Shown: in pieces, positions 9,008 through 18,698 of the stretch
Numbering within the stretch: the stretch's first letter is position 1
Layout: each line of letters starts with the position of its first letter
NCBI RefSeq assembly: GCF_022014235.1
Contig: NZ_JAKLTD010000002.1
Span: 233,830 to 297,829, forward strand
Source of the DNA: Methanothermobacter sp. K4
GTDB lineage: Archaea; Methanobacteriota; Methanobacteria; Methanobacteriales; Methanothermobacteraceae
DNA: 64,000 bases
Direction: 5' to 3'
Translations under genes and position numbers: made by a program
The notes under the pieces: model-generated
Seen by the model: the letters and a program-made list of their open reading frames with translations, nothing else
The model's database searches: none
Told to the model about the DNA's origin: nothing

Positions 9008-9940
9008 ATGTACAGCGTGAGGCTCATAACGCCCGGGGAAAAGGATGAACTCCTGGCTGAACTCTCCAGACTCAGACTCTTTGAGAGGAAGGCCAACCTC
9101 CATGGAGCCTGCGTCAAGCTCCTCACAGATGACGCTTCATTCAAGGAGGAGTGGGAGGATAACTTCAGATTCATGAGTGAAGATGTGAGGCCCCATGCAA
9201 AGGTATTCGCGGTTTCAGATGGTGGGGACCTGGAGGTTCTCTACGAAGCAAATTCAAAGACGGTCATAATCAAAAACTGTGACTATTATGGCTGGGTTAA
9301 GAGTATAGCCCTTGCAGCGGTTGCCGACTTCTTTGAGGAGTACCATTCAGAGCACCGGCGCTACTCGGTCCATGGATCAGCCCTTGACCGTGAAGGGGAG
9401 GGAGTTGCCATCATAGGGCCTCCGGGTACAGGTAAGACAACCCTCACCTACGGGCTCCTCCTTGATGGGGCCTACAGTTATGTCTCAGATGACTGGTTCT
9501 TCACCCGCCTCCTGGAGAACGGGGTCCTCGTGTATGCATCCGAGAAGAACTCCTATATCCGGGACGATATAGGGATGGTTTGGAAGGAGTACTCCTCCCT
9601 CCTGGACTCTGTGAAACTGGATGCCAGATCCAGGGGGGTTGCAGATGTTGGGATGCTCTTCGGGGGGCGGATAAGGGAGTCCACCACACTCAAAAGGGTT
9701 GTTCTCCTTGAGAGAAACCCTGATAACCCCCCAATGAGGAGGCTTGACCCAGAGGAAGGCCTGAAGTATCTGCTTGAAAATGACTTCTGCAACCCCCACC
9801 AGCTTGTAAGGGATGAGAGAAAGATGGGGCTCCGGAGGAGGTTCTTCAGTGAACTCCTGGGCAGGGTGGACCTCCACATACTCAACACCATTGAAACACC
9901 GGCCAGGAGCCTTGAAAGGCTGAAAAAACTTGACAGGTAA
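9008..9940 (+). CDS. HPr-kinase-like / PEP-carboxykinase-fold P-loop protein
   Basis: 310 aa. AIIGPPGTGKTTLTYGLL near residues 136-153 is a Walker A loop, preceded by VHGSAL as in HprK C-terminal domains. SYVSDDWFF follows as a likely Walker B/metal site. No HPr or phosphotransferase gene is nearby, and methanogens lack a classical PTS, so the phosphoacceptor is unknown. The N-terminal 110 residues are not recognised. It follows aroB' by 60 bases on the same strand and is followed 18 bases later by ThpR. Confidence 0.7.
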   Translation: MYSVRLITPGEKDELLAELSRLRLFERKANLHGACVKLLTDDASFKEEWEDNFRFMSEDVRPHAKVFAVSDGGDLEVLYEANSKTVIIKNCDYYGWVKSIALAAVADFFEEYHSEHRRYSVHGSALDREGEGVAIIGPPGTGKTTLTYGLLLDGAYSYVSDDWFFTRLLENGVLVYASEKNSYIRDDIGMVWKEYSSLLDSVKLDARSRGVADVGMLFGGRIRESTTLKRVVLLERNPDNPPMRRLDPEEGLKYLLENDFCNPHQLVRDERKMGLRRRFFSELLGRVDLHILNTIETPARSLERLKKLDR

Positions 9941-9958
9941 TTCATGGAGGATCATGAA

Positions 9959-10513
9959 ATGAAGGTCAGAGCCTTCCTTGCAGTTGATGTTGACGATGAA
10001 CTGAGGGAAAGGGTATGCGAGATACAGGATATCCTGAGGGGCGCCGATGCCCAGATAAAATTCGTTGAACCTGAGAACCTCCACTTCACCCTGAAATTCT
10101 TCGGTGATGTTGGTGAGGGTAAACTGAGGAGGATAAGGGGGATAGTTGAGGAAACCCTGAAGGGCTATGAACCATTCGACCTTCACCTGATGGGTGCAGG
10201 TGTCTTCCCCAGCCCACGGTACATCCGGGTGGTGTGGCTTGGTGTTGAAAACCCCGAGGTATTCTCAGAGCTGCAGAGAAATCTGGACATGGAATTTGCC
10301 AGGATAGGATTCCGGAAGGAAAGGGAGTATGTACCCCACCTGACCATTGGGCGGGTAAAGGGTCCAAGGAACCGTGAGAAACTTGCAGCACTTATAGGGG
10401 AGCTGGAGAATGTGGATGCCGGAACCCTGAGAGTTGAAAGGGTCTCACTTAAAAGGAGTGAACTCAAACCAGAGGGACCCGTCTACAGTGACCTCGAGGT
10501 CTTCAGAATCTAA
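9959..10513 (+). CDS. thpR: RNA 2',3'-cyclic phosphodiesterase (2H/LigT family)
   Basis: 184 aa from ATG 9959, preferred over ATG 9944 because GGAGG lies 8 bases upstream. The two catalytic motifs HFTL (about residue 43) and HLTI (about residue 126) define the 2H phosphoesterase fold. MKVRAFLAVDVDDEL is the usual N-terminus. The expected activity is hydrolysis of 2',3'-cyclic phosphate RNA ends. It precedes the CCA-adding enzyme, so an RNA-end-processing context is plausible. Confidence 0.9.
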   Translation: MKVRAFLAVDVDDELRERVCEIQDILRGADAQIKFVEPENLHFTLKFFGDVGEGKLRRIRGIVEETLKGYEPFDLHLMGAGVFPSPRYIRVVWLGVENPEVFSELQRNLDMEFARIGFRKEREYVPHLTIGRVKGPRNREKLAALIGELENVDAGTLRVERVSLKRSELKPEGPVYSDLEVFRI

Positions 10514-10570
10514 TTAATTTTAATTATGTGGTGGACAATCATGAAGCAGAGTATGCACTGAGATTATAGA

Positions 10571-10686
10571 CCCATGGACAACGTGGTGAACAAACATGGA
10601 CTACAGTGGAACACCTGAAAGTATAAAACCCATGGACAACGTGGTGAACAAACATGGACTACAGTGGGATACTTGAAAGTATAAAA
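10571..10686. repeat. 58-bp tandem duplication of the cca 5' end
   Basis: 10571-10609 and 10629-10667 are identical over 39 nt; the match continues imperfectly so that the whole 58-bp unit is duplicated head to tail. The right copy contains the start codon and first codons of cca. The left copy has its own ATG (10596), but the 58-nt offset puts it out of frame and it stops at TGA 10674-10676. Confidence 0.95.
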
Positions 10687-12012
10687 CCCAGAAGAGAAGA
10701 ATACCAGCGGGTCATGGAATTATCAGGGAGGCTTGTTGAATGTATAAATGAACTTGCAGCGAGCAGGGGGATCGACGCTGAGGCCTTCCTTGTGGGTTCA
10801 GTTGCCAAGGGGACCTGGCTCTCAGGCGGCGCCGACATCGATATATTCATACACTTCCCCCTGGACACCCCTGAGGATGAACTGAAGGATAAGGGCCTGA
10901 AACTCGGGTACCTGTGCATAGAGAGGTTCCAGGGCAGGGCCGAGGAGAGGTATGCGTCACACCCCTACGTTACAGGACACATAGATGGTTACGAGGTGGA
11001 CTTCGTCCCCTGCTACAGGATATCAAATGCCTCAGAACTCAGATCCGCAGTTGACAGAACCATACTCCACACAGAGTATATCCAGAGGAACCTGAAGGAG
11101 AAACAGATGGACGAGGTTCTTCTCCTCAAACAGTTCATGAAGTCAACAGGGACCTACGGATCCGAGTTCAGGGTTGGAGGCTTTGCAGGTTACCTTGCAG
11201 AGCTCCTTGTTCTCCACTACGGGGACTTTGAGGGAGTGCTTAAAGGCGCCCTCACGTGGAGGCCAGGGTACATCATAGACCTCGAGGGCCATGGGACCGG
11301 TGGGGGCTTCCAGGAGCCCCTTGTGGTGGTTGACCCTGTCGACAGCAAGAGAAACGTTGCGGCGGCACTCACACTGCAGAGGATGGCTGAATTTGTAACT
11401 GCAGCCAGGAATTTCCTGAGGGACCCGAAACCAGAATACTTCAGAAAACCACAGTATACCTCAGATTCCAATGAGATACTTGAAATCATTGAAAAAAGGG
11501 GCTCAAAGGTCATCCTGGTATCCACAGGGGTGCCTGATGTCCCGGCGGATGCCCTCTACCCCCAGCTCAGGAAGACCCTTGATTCCATAGTTAGGAACCT
11601 GGAGAATGAGGGATTCTCGGTTCTCGGGGCCGACTACTGGAGCGACGAATCAAGCACTGCTGTCATGCTCATTGAAATGGAGGTCTGGACACTTCCATCC
11701 TACAGAAAGAGATACGGACCCCCTGTCTGGTCCAGGCGGCACAGTGAGAGGTTCACAGAAAGGCATGAGAGGGTATGGGTTGAGGGCTCAAGGCTTGTGG
11801 TGGAATCCCCCAGGAGAGATAGTAATGCGGTTGATTACATTAAAAGGCTCCTATCAAAACCTGAAAGGCTCAAAATGGGAAAACACATACGCAAAGAGCT
11901 AATAGATGGCTTCAGTGTTGATTTCCTCGAGAATACCATTGAATCGCTGGACCCCGAATTTTTGATGTTCCTTGACGCCTTCCTGAATCCATGGAAGGCC
12001 ATTAGAAGGTAG
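10654..12012 (+). CDS. cca: CCA-adding enzyme (archaeal class I tRNA nucleotidyltransferase)
   Basis: 452 aa, usual length for archaeal CCA enzymes. It adds or repairs the 3' CCA of tRNAs, needed here because the tRNA-Leu in this window does not encode CCA. The nucleotidyltransferase signature GSVAKGTWLSGGADIDIFI (about residues 48-66) gives the two metal-binding aspartates, with VDFVPCYR supplying the third. Start ATG 10654 lies in the second copy of a 58-bp duplication; GTGGTGA upstream may act as ribosome-binding site. It ends 3 bases from the convergent priS stop. Confidence 0.95.
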   Translation: MDYSGILESIKPRREEYQRVMELSGRLVECINELAASRGIDAEAFLVGSVAKGTWLSGGADIDIFIHFPLDTPEDELKDKGLKLGYLCIERFQGRAEERYASHPYVTGHIDGYEVDFVPCYRISNASELRSAVDRTILHTEYIQRNLKEKQMDEVLLLKQFMKSTGTYGSEFRVGGFAGYLAELLVLHYGDFEGVLKGALTWRPGYIIDLEGHGTGGGFQEPLVVVDPVDSKRNVAAALTLQRMAEFVTAARNFLRDPKPEYFRKPQYTSDSNEILEIIEKRGSKVILVSTGVPDVPADALYPQLRKTLDSIVRNLENEGFSVLGADYWSDESSTAVMLIEMEVWTLPSYRKRYGPPVWSRRHSERFTERHERVWVEGSRLVVESPRRDSNAVDYIKRLLSKPERLKMGKHIRKELIDGFSVDFLENTIESLDPEFLMFLDAFLNPWKAIRR

Positions 12013-12015
12013 CTG

Positions 12016-12978
12016 TTATTCTCTTTCATGAACAAACTTTGGGACGGCACTCTTAAGGGGATCAAATGTCTCAGGGTTCTTAACCTCCATGCATATCATG
12101 CTGACCTTCGAGTGGAGTGATGTTGGGAGTCTCAGTATCCTCTTGAGGTCAATTGTGACCTTGGCGTCCACCATCTTCATGTTTATCCCTGCAACCCCTG
12201 CAACCAGCCTCTGGTAGACCCTTGGGCCTATCCTCCTCTTGAACTCCCCCCACCTGTCCTCAAGGAGGAGCTCCCTGTTCCTCACCACATCACGGACCGT
12301 CCTTGCTGTGACATTCTCTATCCTCTCATCACCCCTCATGTGGAGGAAGACGTGCCTTGCCCTCTCTATGAAGACCCGGTGGTATCCAAGGGGAATTGAG
12401 AAGTGTTCCATCTCATAGGATTCACCACTGTGTGTGAATTTCCTCCTGGGCTGGCGTGCACCTGCGGTGTACCTCAAAATCTCAGCCCTCACCTCTGATC
12501 CAAGTTCCATGACCCCCGGGTCAAGGACCCTTATATGGTAGCCCCTCCCCGAGTATACCACGTGCACATCCCCCAGTCCCAGGTCTCCCCTGAGGGTGTC
12601 AACCATCATGAGGACCAGTTCCCTTGCCTCATCAAGGCACCTCTCACAGACCCCCTCACAGTCACATGACCTCACAGGAAGATCCTTGGCGTCCACGTCA
12701 AAGATGAGTTCAGATCGCTGCCAGCCCCTCCTCTTACCCGGCTCCCTGTAGAATGCAACGGAAGAGTAGGCTGCAAATGGGAACCTTGCCCTCATGAACC
12801 TTGAAAGACGTTTCTCATCATCGAATACCCTGTACCTGTCGCTGGGGCCCCTGCCTGTATGGTCAAATCCGAACTCCCTCATATGGATGTTCCTGGCTAT
12901 GAAGTCAGGAAGTTTCCTCACATCCCACTCTTCACGGTAGTATCTCTTCCTCTCAAGGGGTGTTGCGGCCTCAAAGAT
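12016..12978 (-). CDS. priS: DNA primase small (catalytic) subunit
   Basis: Archaeal/eukaryal primase catalytic subunit that makes primers with PriL. SELIFDVDAKDLP holds the paired catalytic aspartates, CDCEGVCERC the zinc-binding cysteines, and VYSGRGYHIRVLD the nucleotide-binding motif. The start is unresolved: the only in-frame ATG upstream of the conserved FEAATPLERKRYYREEWD is at 13080, 98 bases inside priL, giving an S/T/P-rich 34-residue extension. A GGGGAGG at 12994-12988 lies 9 bases before an ATC at 12978 directly ahead of FEAATP. I show the ATC form (320 aa). It is co-oriented and coupled with priL. Confidence 0.9.
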   Translation of the reverse strand: MFEAATPLERKRYYREEWDVRKLPDFIARNIHMREFGFDHTGRGPSDRYRVFDDEKRLSRFMRARFPFAAYSSVAFYREPGKRRGWQRSELIFDVDAKDLPVRSCDCEGVCERCLDEARELVLMMVDTLRGDLGLGDVHVVYSGRGYHIRVLDPGVMELGSEVRAEILRYTAGARQPRRKFTHSGESYEMEHFSIPLGYHRVFIERARHVFLHMRGDERIENVTARTVRDVVRNRELLLEDRWGEFKRRIGPRVYQRLVAGVAGINMKMVDAKVTIDLKRILRLPTSLHSKVSMICMEVKNPETFDPLKSAVPKFVHERE

Positions 12979-12982
12979 CCTA

Positions 12983-14296
12983 TCAGTCCTCCCCTTCCTG
13001 TTCCGATTTTCCCTTGTGGAGCTCCCACCTCTTCCTGTTGTAGTAGGTGAGGGGGTTGGTGATTCTCCTGCAGAGCTCATCGGGTCTGCAGAGGTCGGGT
13101 AGGTGTATTTTGATCTTCTCGCAGCTCATGGGGGTGTACCATTTACTCTCACCCTCATGCTCAGGTTCAGGTTCATCATGGACACCGAAACCAAGCTTCG
13201 CGGTTATGTTCAGCTTCTCCTGGGGGTCGTCCTCAAAGAGGGGTGGTTCGCACCTCTCTGCTGCCTCATATATTATGGGGAGTATCTCCTCCCTGATCAC
13301 CCTGAGGTCAGGATCAAGGTCTGAAACCTTAAGGGGTGTCCTGTCCCTGAAGACCGATGGGTATAGCCTTGCATAGGATATGAATGATGTGAGCAGCAGC
13401 ACTATTGCATCGTTTCTGTTACCTGACTTCACACCATCCAGGGTTCCCCTTATGCATGGGGGGAATGCGTCCGGGACGAGTTTACCTGGACCTGCAGTTT
13501 TAACCTGTCCACCCCTGAATGGTGTGACCTCATTAACAGTCTCCCCTATCCTTTCTGCTGTTTCAAGGATGAGTGGGTGGGGTTCCACCGTGGAGCTCAT
13601 CTCAGCGACCCTCGCGATGTAGTCCTCTGTCCTCTGCATTATTATACGGGATATCATTGTCTCCTTGAGTTCCAGACCCACAAGTGCCTCGTAGAGGCTC
13701 CTGGGGTCCCTGTCGGTTATCCGATCCTGGAATGTCACGAGGAATTCGTCCTCATCAATCACCACCCTCCCCCTGTGGAGTATGAGGTCTGTGAGCCTCA
13801 GCTTACCTGATCCGATGAGTTCTGAGAGTTCCATCCACCTGGTCCCCTCTGATCCAAGTTCAATGAGGACTTCCTCGATTATCTCATCCCTTTCGCTTCC
13901 AAGGACCCTGAAGCGGTCCTCCACAAGGGCCCCTGTAGATTCCACGACCAGTCTCACCTCCCGTGAACCCCCTCTGAAGCCTGCCCCCGCCGCCTGTGCA
14001 AGGACATAGAATGCAATTACATCGTACTCCTCTATATCGGGATTCATGAGGTATGCGTAGTCCCCATGGTCGAAACCCCTCCTCTGCCTCCTGAGGTACC
14101 ATTCCAGTCTCTTGATGGCAAGTTCACCTATGCTCCCCGGGAGGAGCGAATTGTCATCAAGGTTCTGGCCCCTTGTACGTTTAACAGTTTCAAGGAGCGC
14201 ACTGCTGGCCTCAAATATCGTGTCAGGGGATCCATAGTTTCTTACAATCTCCCTGGCATCCTCTGAGAAGGGGTTTATGAAAAGTGAAGACACCAT
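12983..14296 (-). CDS. priL: DNA primase large subunit
   Basis: 437 aa from ATG 14296 (MVSSLFINPF), chosen over the longer frame because TTTAAAT lies directly upstream. PriL regulates and positions PriS and carries a C-terminal 4Fe-4S domain. The cysteines in PPCIRG, ERCEPP, MSCEKI and PDLC fit that cluster. The stop at 12983 lies just upstream of the probable priS start, so the two subunits form one operon. Confidence 0.92.
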   Translation of the reverse strand: MVSSLFINPFSEDAREIVRNYGSPDTIFEASSALLETVKRTRGQNLDDNSLLPGSIGELAIKRLEWYLRRQRRGFDHGDYAYLMNPDIEEYDVIAFYVLAQAAGAGFRGGSREVRLVVESTGALVEDRFRVLGSERDEIIEEVLIELGSEGTRWMELSELIGSGKLRLTDLILHRGRVVIDEDEFLVTFQDRITDRDPRSLYEALVGLELKETMISRIIMQRTEDYIARVAEMSSTVEPHPLILETAERIGETVNEVTPFRGGQVKTAGPGKLVPDAFPPCIRGTLDGVKSGNRNDAIVLLLTSFISYARLYPSVFRDRTPLKVSDLDPDLRVIREEILPIIYEAAERCEPPLFEDDPQEKLNITAKLGFGVHDEPEPEHEGESKWYTPMSCEKIKIHLPDLCRPDELCRRITNPLTYYNRKRWELHKGKSEQEGED

Positions 14297-14574
14297 ATTT
14301 AAACTGTTTACTGAGGTGACCCATAAAGATATGGGTCCATGCTTCACAGTTACCATGATATAGCAGGTCAGCAAGGATTCTGCCCAGAAACCATGAAAGG
14401 GTACATATAAACCTTAATGTTCTGAAGGGCCCCTGAACTGGTTCCATGAAAATGGAAATGGTTTTAAATTCCCTCACATAAATTTATATAGAGGTAAACC
14501 GTAAATCTAAACTGCATCTTAATGATATTACCCATCTCATTCTAATCCATTTCATGATTCAAGGAGGAGTTGAG

Positions 14575-16533
14575 TTGAGCAAAGTATTTATCACCTGCGC
14601 ACTTCCCTATGCCAATGGGCCCACGCATCTCGGTCATCTGAGGTCAACCTACATACCTGCAGATATATATGCAAGGTACAGGAGGCTGCGGGGTGACGAT
14701 GTCCTGTTTGTGTGCGCCACAGATGAACACGGGACACCCATAGCCGTCAAGGCAGAGAGTGAGGGCCTGGAACCCATTGAAGTTGCAACACGGTACCATG
14801 AGATGATAAAACGTGACCTTGAGGAATGCGACATATCCTTTGACAGTTTCACAAGGACCACCGATGATCTGCACTACGAGATAGCCCAGAACTTCTTCCT
14901 GAAACTCTATGAGAAAGGCTACATATACGCGAAGGACATAAAACAGCTCTACTGCAGCAGCTGCCAGCGCTTCCTCCCGGATAGATACGTTGAGGGGACC
15001 TGTCCCCACTGCGGAGGTGAGGGTGCCCGTGGAGACCACTGTGAGGTCTGTGGAAGGCACCTTGAACCCCTCCAGCTTGAGGATCCCCTGTGCATGGTGT
15101 GCGGGTCAGAGCCCGTGGTGAGGGATTCAAGGCACTACTTCTTCCGCCTCAGCCAGTTCCAGGATGAGATCAGGGACTGGATTGAGGAATCAGATATGCC
15201 CTCAAATGTTAAGAACTACGCCCTTCAGTGGCTCAGGGAGGGCCTCAGGGACTGGATACTCACAAGGGACATGGACTGGGGGGTCCCTGTACCCCTTGAG
15301 GGAAATGATGGTAAGATAATCTATGTCTGGGGTGAGGCCTTCCTTGGATACATATCATCTGCTGCAGCCTGGAGCAGGAGAACCGGGAAGCCATGGAGGG
15401 AATACTGGGATGCAGGCGCGGTTCACTTCATAGGAAAGGACATAATATACCACCACTCCATATTCTGGCCAGCCCTACTCATGGCCTACGGGTGCAGAAC
15501 CCCTGAGAATATAATAGCAGGGGAGTACCTCTCACTTGAAGGGAAGAAGATGTCCACGAGTAAGAACTGGGTTGTCTGGACATCAGATTTCCTTGAAAGA
15601 TTCCCCAGGGACCTTCTGAGGTACTACCTCACAGTCAACGCCCCGCTGACCAGGGACACCGATTTCTCATGGGACGACTTCCAGAGGAGGGTAAACGATG
15701 AACTGGCAGATGTCCTTGGAAACTTCCTCCACCGGACCTTCTCCTTCACAGGGAGGTTCTTTGATGGCAGGGTGCCTGAACCATCAGAACTCACAGCAGA
15801 GGATGAGGAGTTCCTCAACTCCATAAGAAGCTCCCCTGATGTGGTGAGTGAGCTCCTGGAGAATTTCCAGTTCAGGGACGCCCTGATGTCAGTAATTAAA
15901 CTTGCAAAGAAGGGTAACAAGTACTTCAACGATCAGGAACCATGGAGGACAGTTAAGGAGTCACCTGAGAGGGCCTCAACATGCCTATACCTCTGCAACC
16001 TCCTTGCGGCCAACCTCGGGAAACTCTTAATGCCATTCATGCCGTCCTCAGCAGAGAGGGTGCTCTCCATCATGAACATGGAGGATGAACCGTGGGGCTT
16101 CCATGAACTTGAACCGGGGAGGGTCATAGAGAAGGCCAGGCCCCTCTTCTCAAAGATACCTGATGAAACAGTTGAGGAGGAGAAATCGAAACTCATCAAG
16201 GAGGAGGATAGTGTGTCTGAAACCGTGACAATCAATGACTTCGCAGCCCTGGACATCAGGGTCGGTATAGTGAGGTCAGCTGAGAGAATAGAGGGGTCAG
16301 ATAAGCTCCTCAAACTCATGATAGACGTTGGTGAAAGGGAGATGCAGGTGGTTGCTGGCCTCGCAGAGAGGTACAGCCCCGAGGATCTCCTTGAGAGAAA
16401 GGTTACCGTCCTTGCCAACCTTAAACCCGCCAAGCTCTTCGGTGTTAAATCAGAGGGTATGGTCCTTGCCACCGGTGAATCACTGAACATACTGGACCCC
16501 GGTGATGCGGGTATCGGTGAACGGATAATGTAG
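14575..16533 (+). CDS. metG: Methionyl-tRNA synthetase with C-terminal tRNA-binding domain
   Basis: 652 aa from TTG 14575. GGAGG ends 7 bases before it and [16 protein letters not shown] is the family N-terminus; ATG 14554 would place the ribosome-binding site inside the gene. [10 protein letters not shown] is the HIGH motif and GKKMSTSK the KMSKS motif. Paired CxxC knuckles between residues 120 and 175 bind zinc. The last 110 residues ([14 protein letters not shown] through [17 protein letters not shown]) are an EMAP/ARC1-type OB-fold that binds tRNA. Product is cytoplasmic and serves both initiator and elongator tRNA-Met. Confidence 0.95.
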   Translation: MSKVFITCALPYANGPTHLGHLRSTYIPADIYARYRRLRGDDVLFVCATDEHGTPIAVKAESEGLEPIEVATRYHEMIKRDLEECDISFDSFTRTTDDLHYEIAQNFFLKLYEKGYIYAKDIKQLYCSSCQRFLPDRYVEGTCPHCGGEGARGDHCEVCGRHLEPLQLEDPLCMVCGSEPVVRDSRHYFFRLSQFQDEIRDWIEESDMPSNVKNYALQWLREGLRDWILTRDMDWGVPVPLEGNDGKIIYVWGEAFLGYISSAAAWSRRTGKPWREYWDAGAVHFIGKDIIYHHSIFWPALLMAYGCRTPENIIAGEYLSLEGKKMSTSKNWVVWTSDFLERFPRDLLRYYLTVNAPLTRDTDFSWDDFQRRVNDELADVLGNFLHRTFSFTGRFFDGRVPEPSELTAEDEEFLNSIRSSPDVVSELLENFQFRDALMSVIKLAKKGNKYFNDQEPWRTVKESPERASTCLYLCNLLAANLGKLLMPFMPSSAERVLSIMNMEDEPWGFHELEPGRVIEKARPLFSKIPDETVEEEKSKLIKEEDSVSETVTINDFAALDIRVGIVRSAERIEGSDKLLKLMIDVGEREMQVVAGLAERYSPEDLLERKVTVLANLKPAKLFGVKSEGMVLATGESLNILDPGDAGIGERIM

Positions 16534-16586
16534 ATGTGATATAAACCCCTGATAATTCGGTATGCTGTGCCTGGCTGGAGAATAAT

Positions 16587-18164
16587 ATGAACGAATCAGG
16601 TCTAATTGCAAGGTCAGAAAGGTTTCTGGAGAGTATAAGGGATAGAAGGATCTCTGACGATGATCTTAAGTCGCCGGATGCGCTCCTTAACCTTTACATA
16701 TACCTCCGGGGAAACCTTGAGGAGCTTCAGGATCTGAAGGAGGCCATGGAGCTGAGGGGCTTCAAGTACCCCTTCAGGTCAATATCCGGGTACAGCACCC
16801 ACCAGTCCCCTGAAATCGCTGAGGACATCCATGACATAAAGAGGCATGCCCAGTACTTCCGTATGAAGGCATCTGTAAAGAAGAACCTCCTTGACAGGGT
16901 TAACTCTGCAATCTCATCTCACCGGATAGCCCTCGGAAACATTGAGGAGTATGCCGTCCTCAAATGCCATGAATGTTCAAGGACCCTGCGCCTGGGTGAG
17001 GTGGAGCTCCATGACCCCTCAGGGGGTGTTGAATGCCCCTGTGGATCAGATAACCTTAAGGTCAGGTTCAATGACCGGGCGATCTGCAGGCCGGAGATAA
17101 TACCACACCTCCCCCTCTCAGGGGATTACATGGTGAAGATGTCCGAGCTGAGCCTCTGGGCCAGGAAGGCCCTCAAGAAGATAATGAGGCTCCTTAAAAA
17201 TGAAAAGAAGGGGGCCGTAAGATCAGCCACCCTTGTTATAAGGGTACTTGAGGATGGTAGGTGGATCAGAAGGCGCATAACCCTTGACAGTGAGGACGAT
17301 GACTACGAGAGGATGCTGAGGCAGAAGTATGGCCCAAATGTGAGGGTGGAACTGATACAGTTCCACAGGAAAAAATCCAGCATAGTGAATGACAGGTACA
17401 CGAGGACCGCCCTTGCACTTGCATATGCAGGTCTATCCCAGAAGATAATAGATGAGATAAGGGATGCTGTCTACAGGGAGAACCTCAGGGATTACGATGC
17501 CGTGGGGAGGTACCGGGAGATAGTCTTTGATGCCAGAACATATTCGCCTGATCTCAGGATTTCCGAGGATGAACTCATGGAGGTCCGATTGCAGAGGATG
17601 CACAGGCTAATCCATGAAGCTGGTCTTGGCGATGAGAACGGTAACCTCAACCCGGAGCTGAGGGAGGACCTGAAGAAAATGGAGGAACTCAAGAGGGAGA
17701 TCTTCAGGGACGTTCCCGTGAATCTCATTCTCTGGGACGTTGCCTTCTACTACCTCGGAACATCCCTGGACCGCCGCTCCAAGTACTCGGGTCCCTTCCC
17801 CAACCTTAGACCCGTACTTGACAGGACACAGGTGAGGACCTTTGATGAGTTCAGTGAGGAGGCTCTTGAACTCCTCAGAGGGTACTGGAACTGTGGAATG
17901 GTCTACATTGAAAATCTGGGGGATGTTCTCCTGAGGAAATTTGAGATTGAGGAGAAAATGAAGGGCCTACACATGAAACCTGACCCCCTTGCATTCGGTG
18001 CCGCTGTGCTGCACATGGAGGCTGGTATTGATGCCGAAACATGCGCTGAACTCTTCCATGTGAGGGTGGAGGATGTGGCCGAGGAGGAGAGGAGCATTGA
18101 AAACCTTGGCAAGCCATCTACCGACAGGGCCAAAATGTTTCTTAACCTTATAAAAGGTGATTGA
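16587..18164 (+). CDS. DUF530-like conserved euryarchaeal protein with zinc-ribbon-like cysteines
   Basis: 525 aa, soluble, highly charged. A CHEC...CPCG arrangement (about residues 131-157) looks like a zinc ribbon. The rest is helical with KALKKIMRLLKNEKKGAVRSATL basic and a GRWIRRRITLD segment; nothing catalytic is recognised. Overall pattern recalls the DUF530 family of methanogens, from memory. Start ATG 16587. It overlaps or abuts the following HTH gene, so the two may act together, possibly on nucleic acid. Confidence 0.65.
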   Translation: MNESGLIARSERFLESIRDRRISDDDLKSPDALLNLYIYLRGNLEELQDLKEAMELRGFKYPFRSISGYSTHQSPEIAEDIHDIKRHAQYFRMKASVKKNLLDRVNSAISSHRIALGNIEEYAVLKCHECSRTLRLGEVELHDPSGGVECPCGSDNLKVRFNDRAICRPEIIPHLPLSGDYMVKMSELSLWARKALKKIMRLLKNEKKGAVRSATLVIRVLEDGRWIRRRITLDSEDDDYERMLRQKYGPNVRVELIQFHRKKSSIVNDRYTRTALALAYAGLSQKIIDEIRDAVYRENLRDYDAVGRYREIVFDARTYSPDLRISEDELMEVRLQRMHRLIHEAGLGDENGNLNPELREDLKKMEELKREIFRDVPVNLILWDVAFYYLGTSLDRRSKYSGPFPNLRPVLDRTQVRTFDEFSEEALELLRGYWNCGMVYIENLGDVLLRKFEIEEKMKGLHMKPDPLAFGAAVLHMEAGIDAETCAELFHVRVEDVAEEERSIENLGKPSTDRAKMFLNLIKGD

Positions 18165-18172
18165 GTGGTTTT

Positions 18173-18637
18173 ATGGCAGAAAAGATCCATTTAAATCAGC
18201 CTCTTACTTCAAGGCGGATAATTGAGATCCTTGAGAAGAACCCTGACCTCAAGAAGATCACATGTCCCATAAGCCTCTATCACCGTACATCAAAGAGGTA
18301 CCTTGAGGCCCTTGAGGAACTTGGAGTGGAGGTTGAACCCGTTAAGAGAATCGGGAGACCCAGGAAGTACACGGAAAAGGACGTTAGAATGGTGCAGAAC
18401 CTTCTAAGGGAGGGTAAAACCCCCAAGCAGATTTCAGGTATCACAGATATACCCCTCAAGACCGTTTACTACCTCAAGGGCGATATGAAACTGAAGAGGG
18501 GTAAGAAGAGGAAGTATGATAAGAATACACGCCTCAGGGTTCGTGAAATGGCAAGGAATGGTGTTCCAGCCAGAAAGATTTCTGAGGAGCTCGGGATACC
18601 CCTCAGAACAGTATACTATATAGTTAAGAATGGCTGA
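18173..18637 (+). CDS. Small DNA-binding protein with two tandem helix-turn-helix motifs
   Basis: 154 aa. Two resolvase-like HTH units are visible: VRMVQNLLREGKTPKQISG through LKTVYYLKG (about residues 65-100) and RLRVREMARNGVPARKISE through LRTVYYIVKNG at the C-terminus. Both end in (L/R)TVYY(L/I). The linker RGKKRKY is strongly basic. The N-terminal 50 residues contain CPISLYHRTSKRYLEALEEL and are not recognised. TTG 18161 is an alternative start. It follows the DUF530-like gene directly. No catalytic resolvase domain is present, so a regulator or architectural role is more likely. Confidence 0.72.
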   Translation: MAEKIHLNQPLTSRRIIEILEKNPDLKKITCPISLYHRTSKRYLEALEELGVEVEPVKRIGRPRKYTEKDVRMVQNLLREGKTPKQISGITDIPLKTVYYLKGDMKLKRGKKRKYDKNTRLRVREMARNGVPARKISEELGIPLRTVYYIVKNG

Positions 18638-18698
18638 TTATCTGAAAATTTATAAATGAATGTGTGCAGTTAATACTATAGGTAAATCCGGTGATTCT

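Noticed and set aside
9485-10186. Minus-strand frame of 233 codons
   Set aside because: Overlaps two well-supported rightward genes (HprK-like and ThpR) on the opposite strand.
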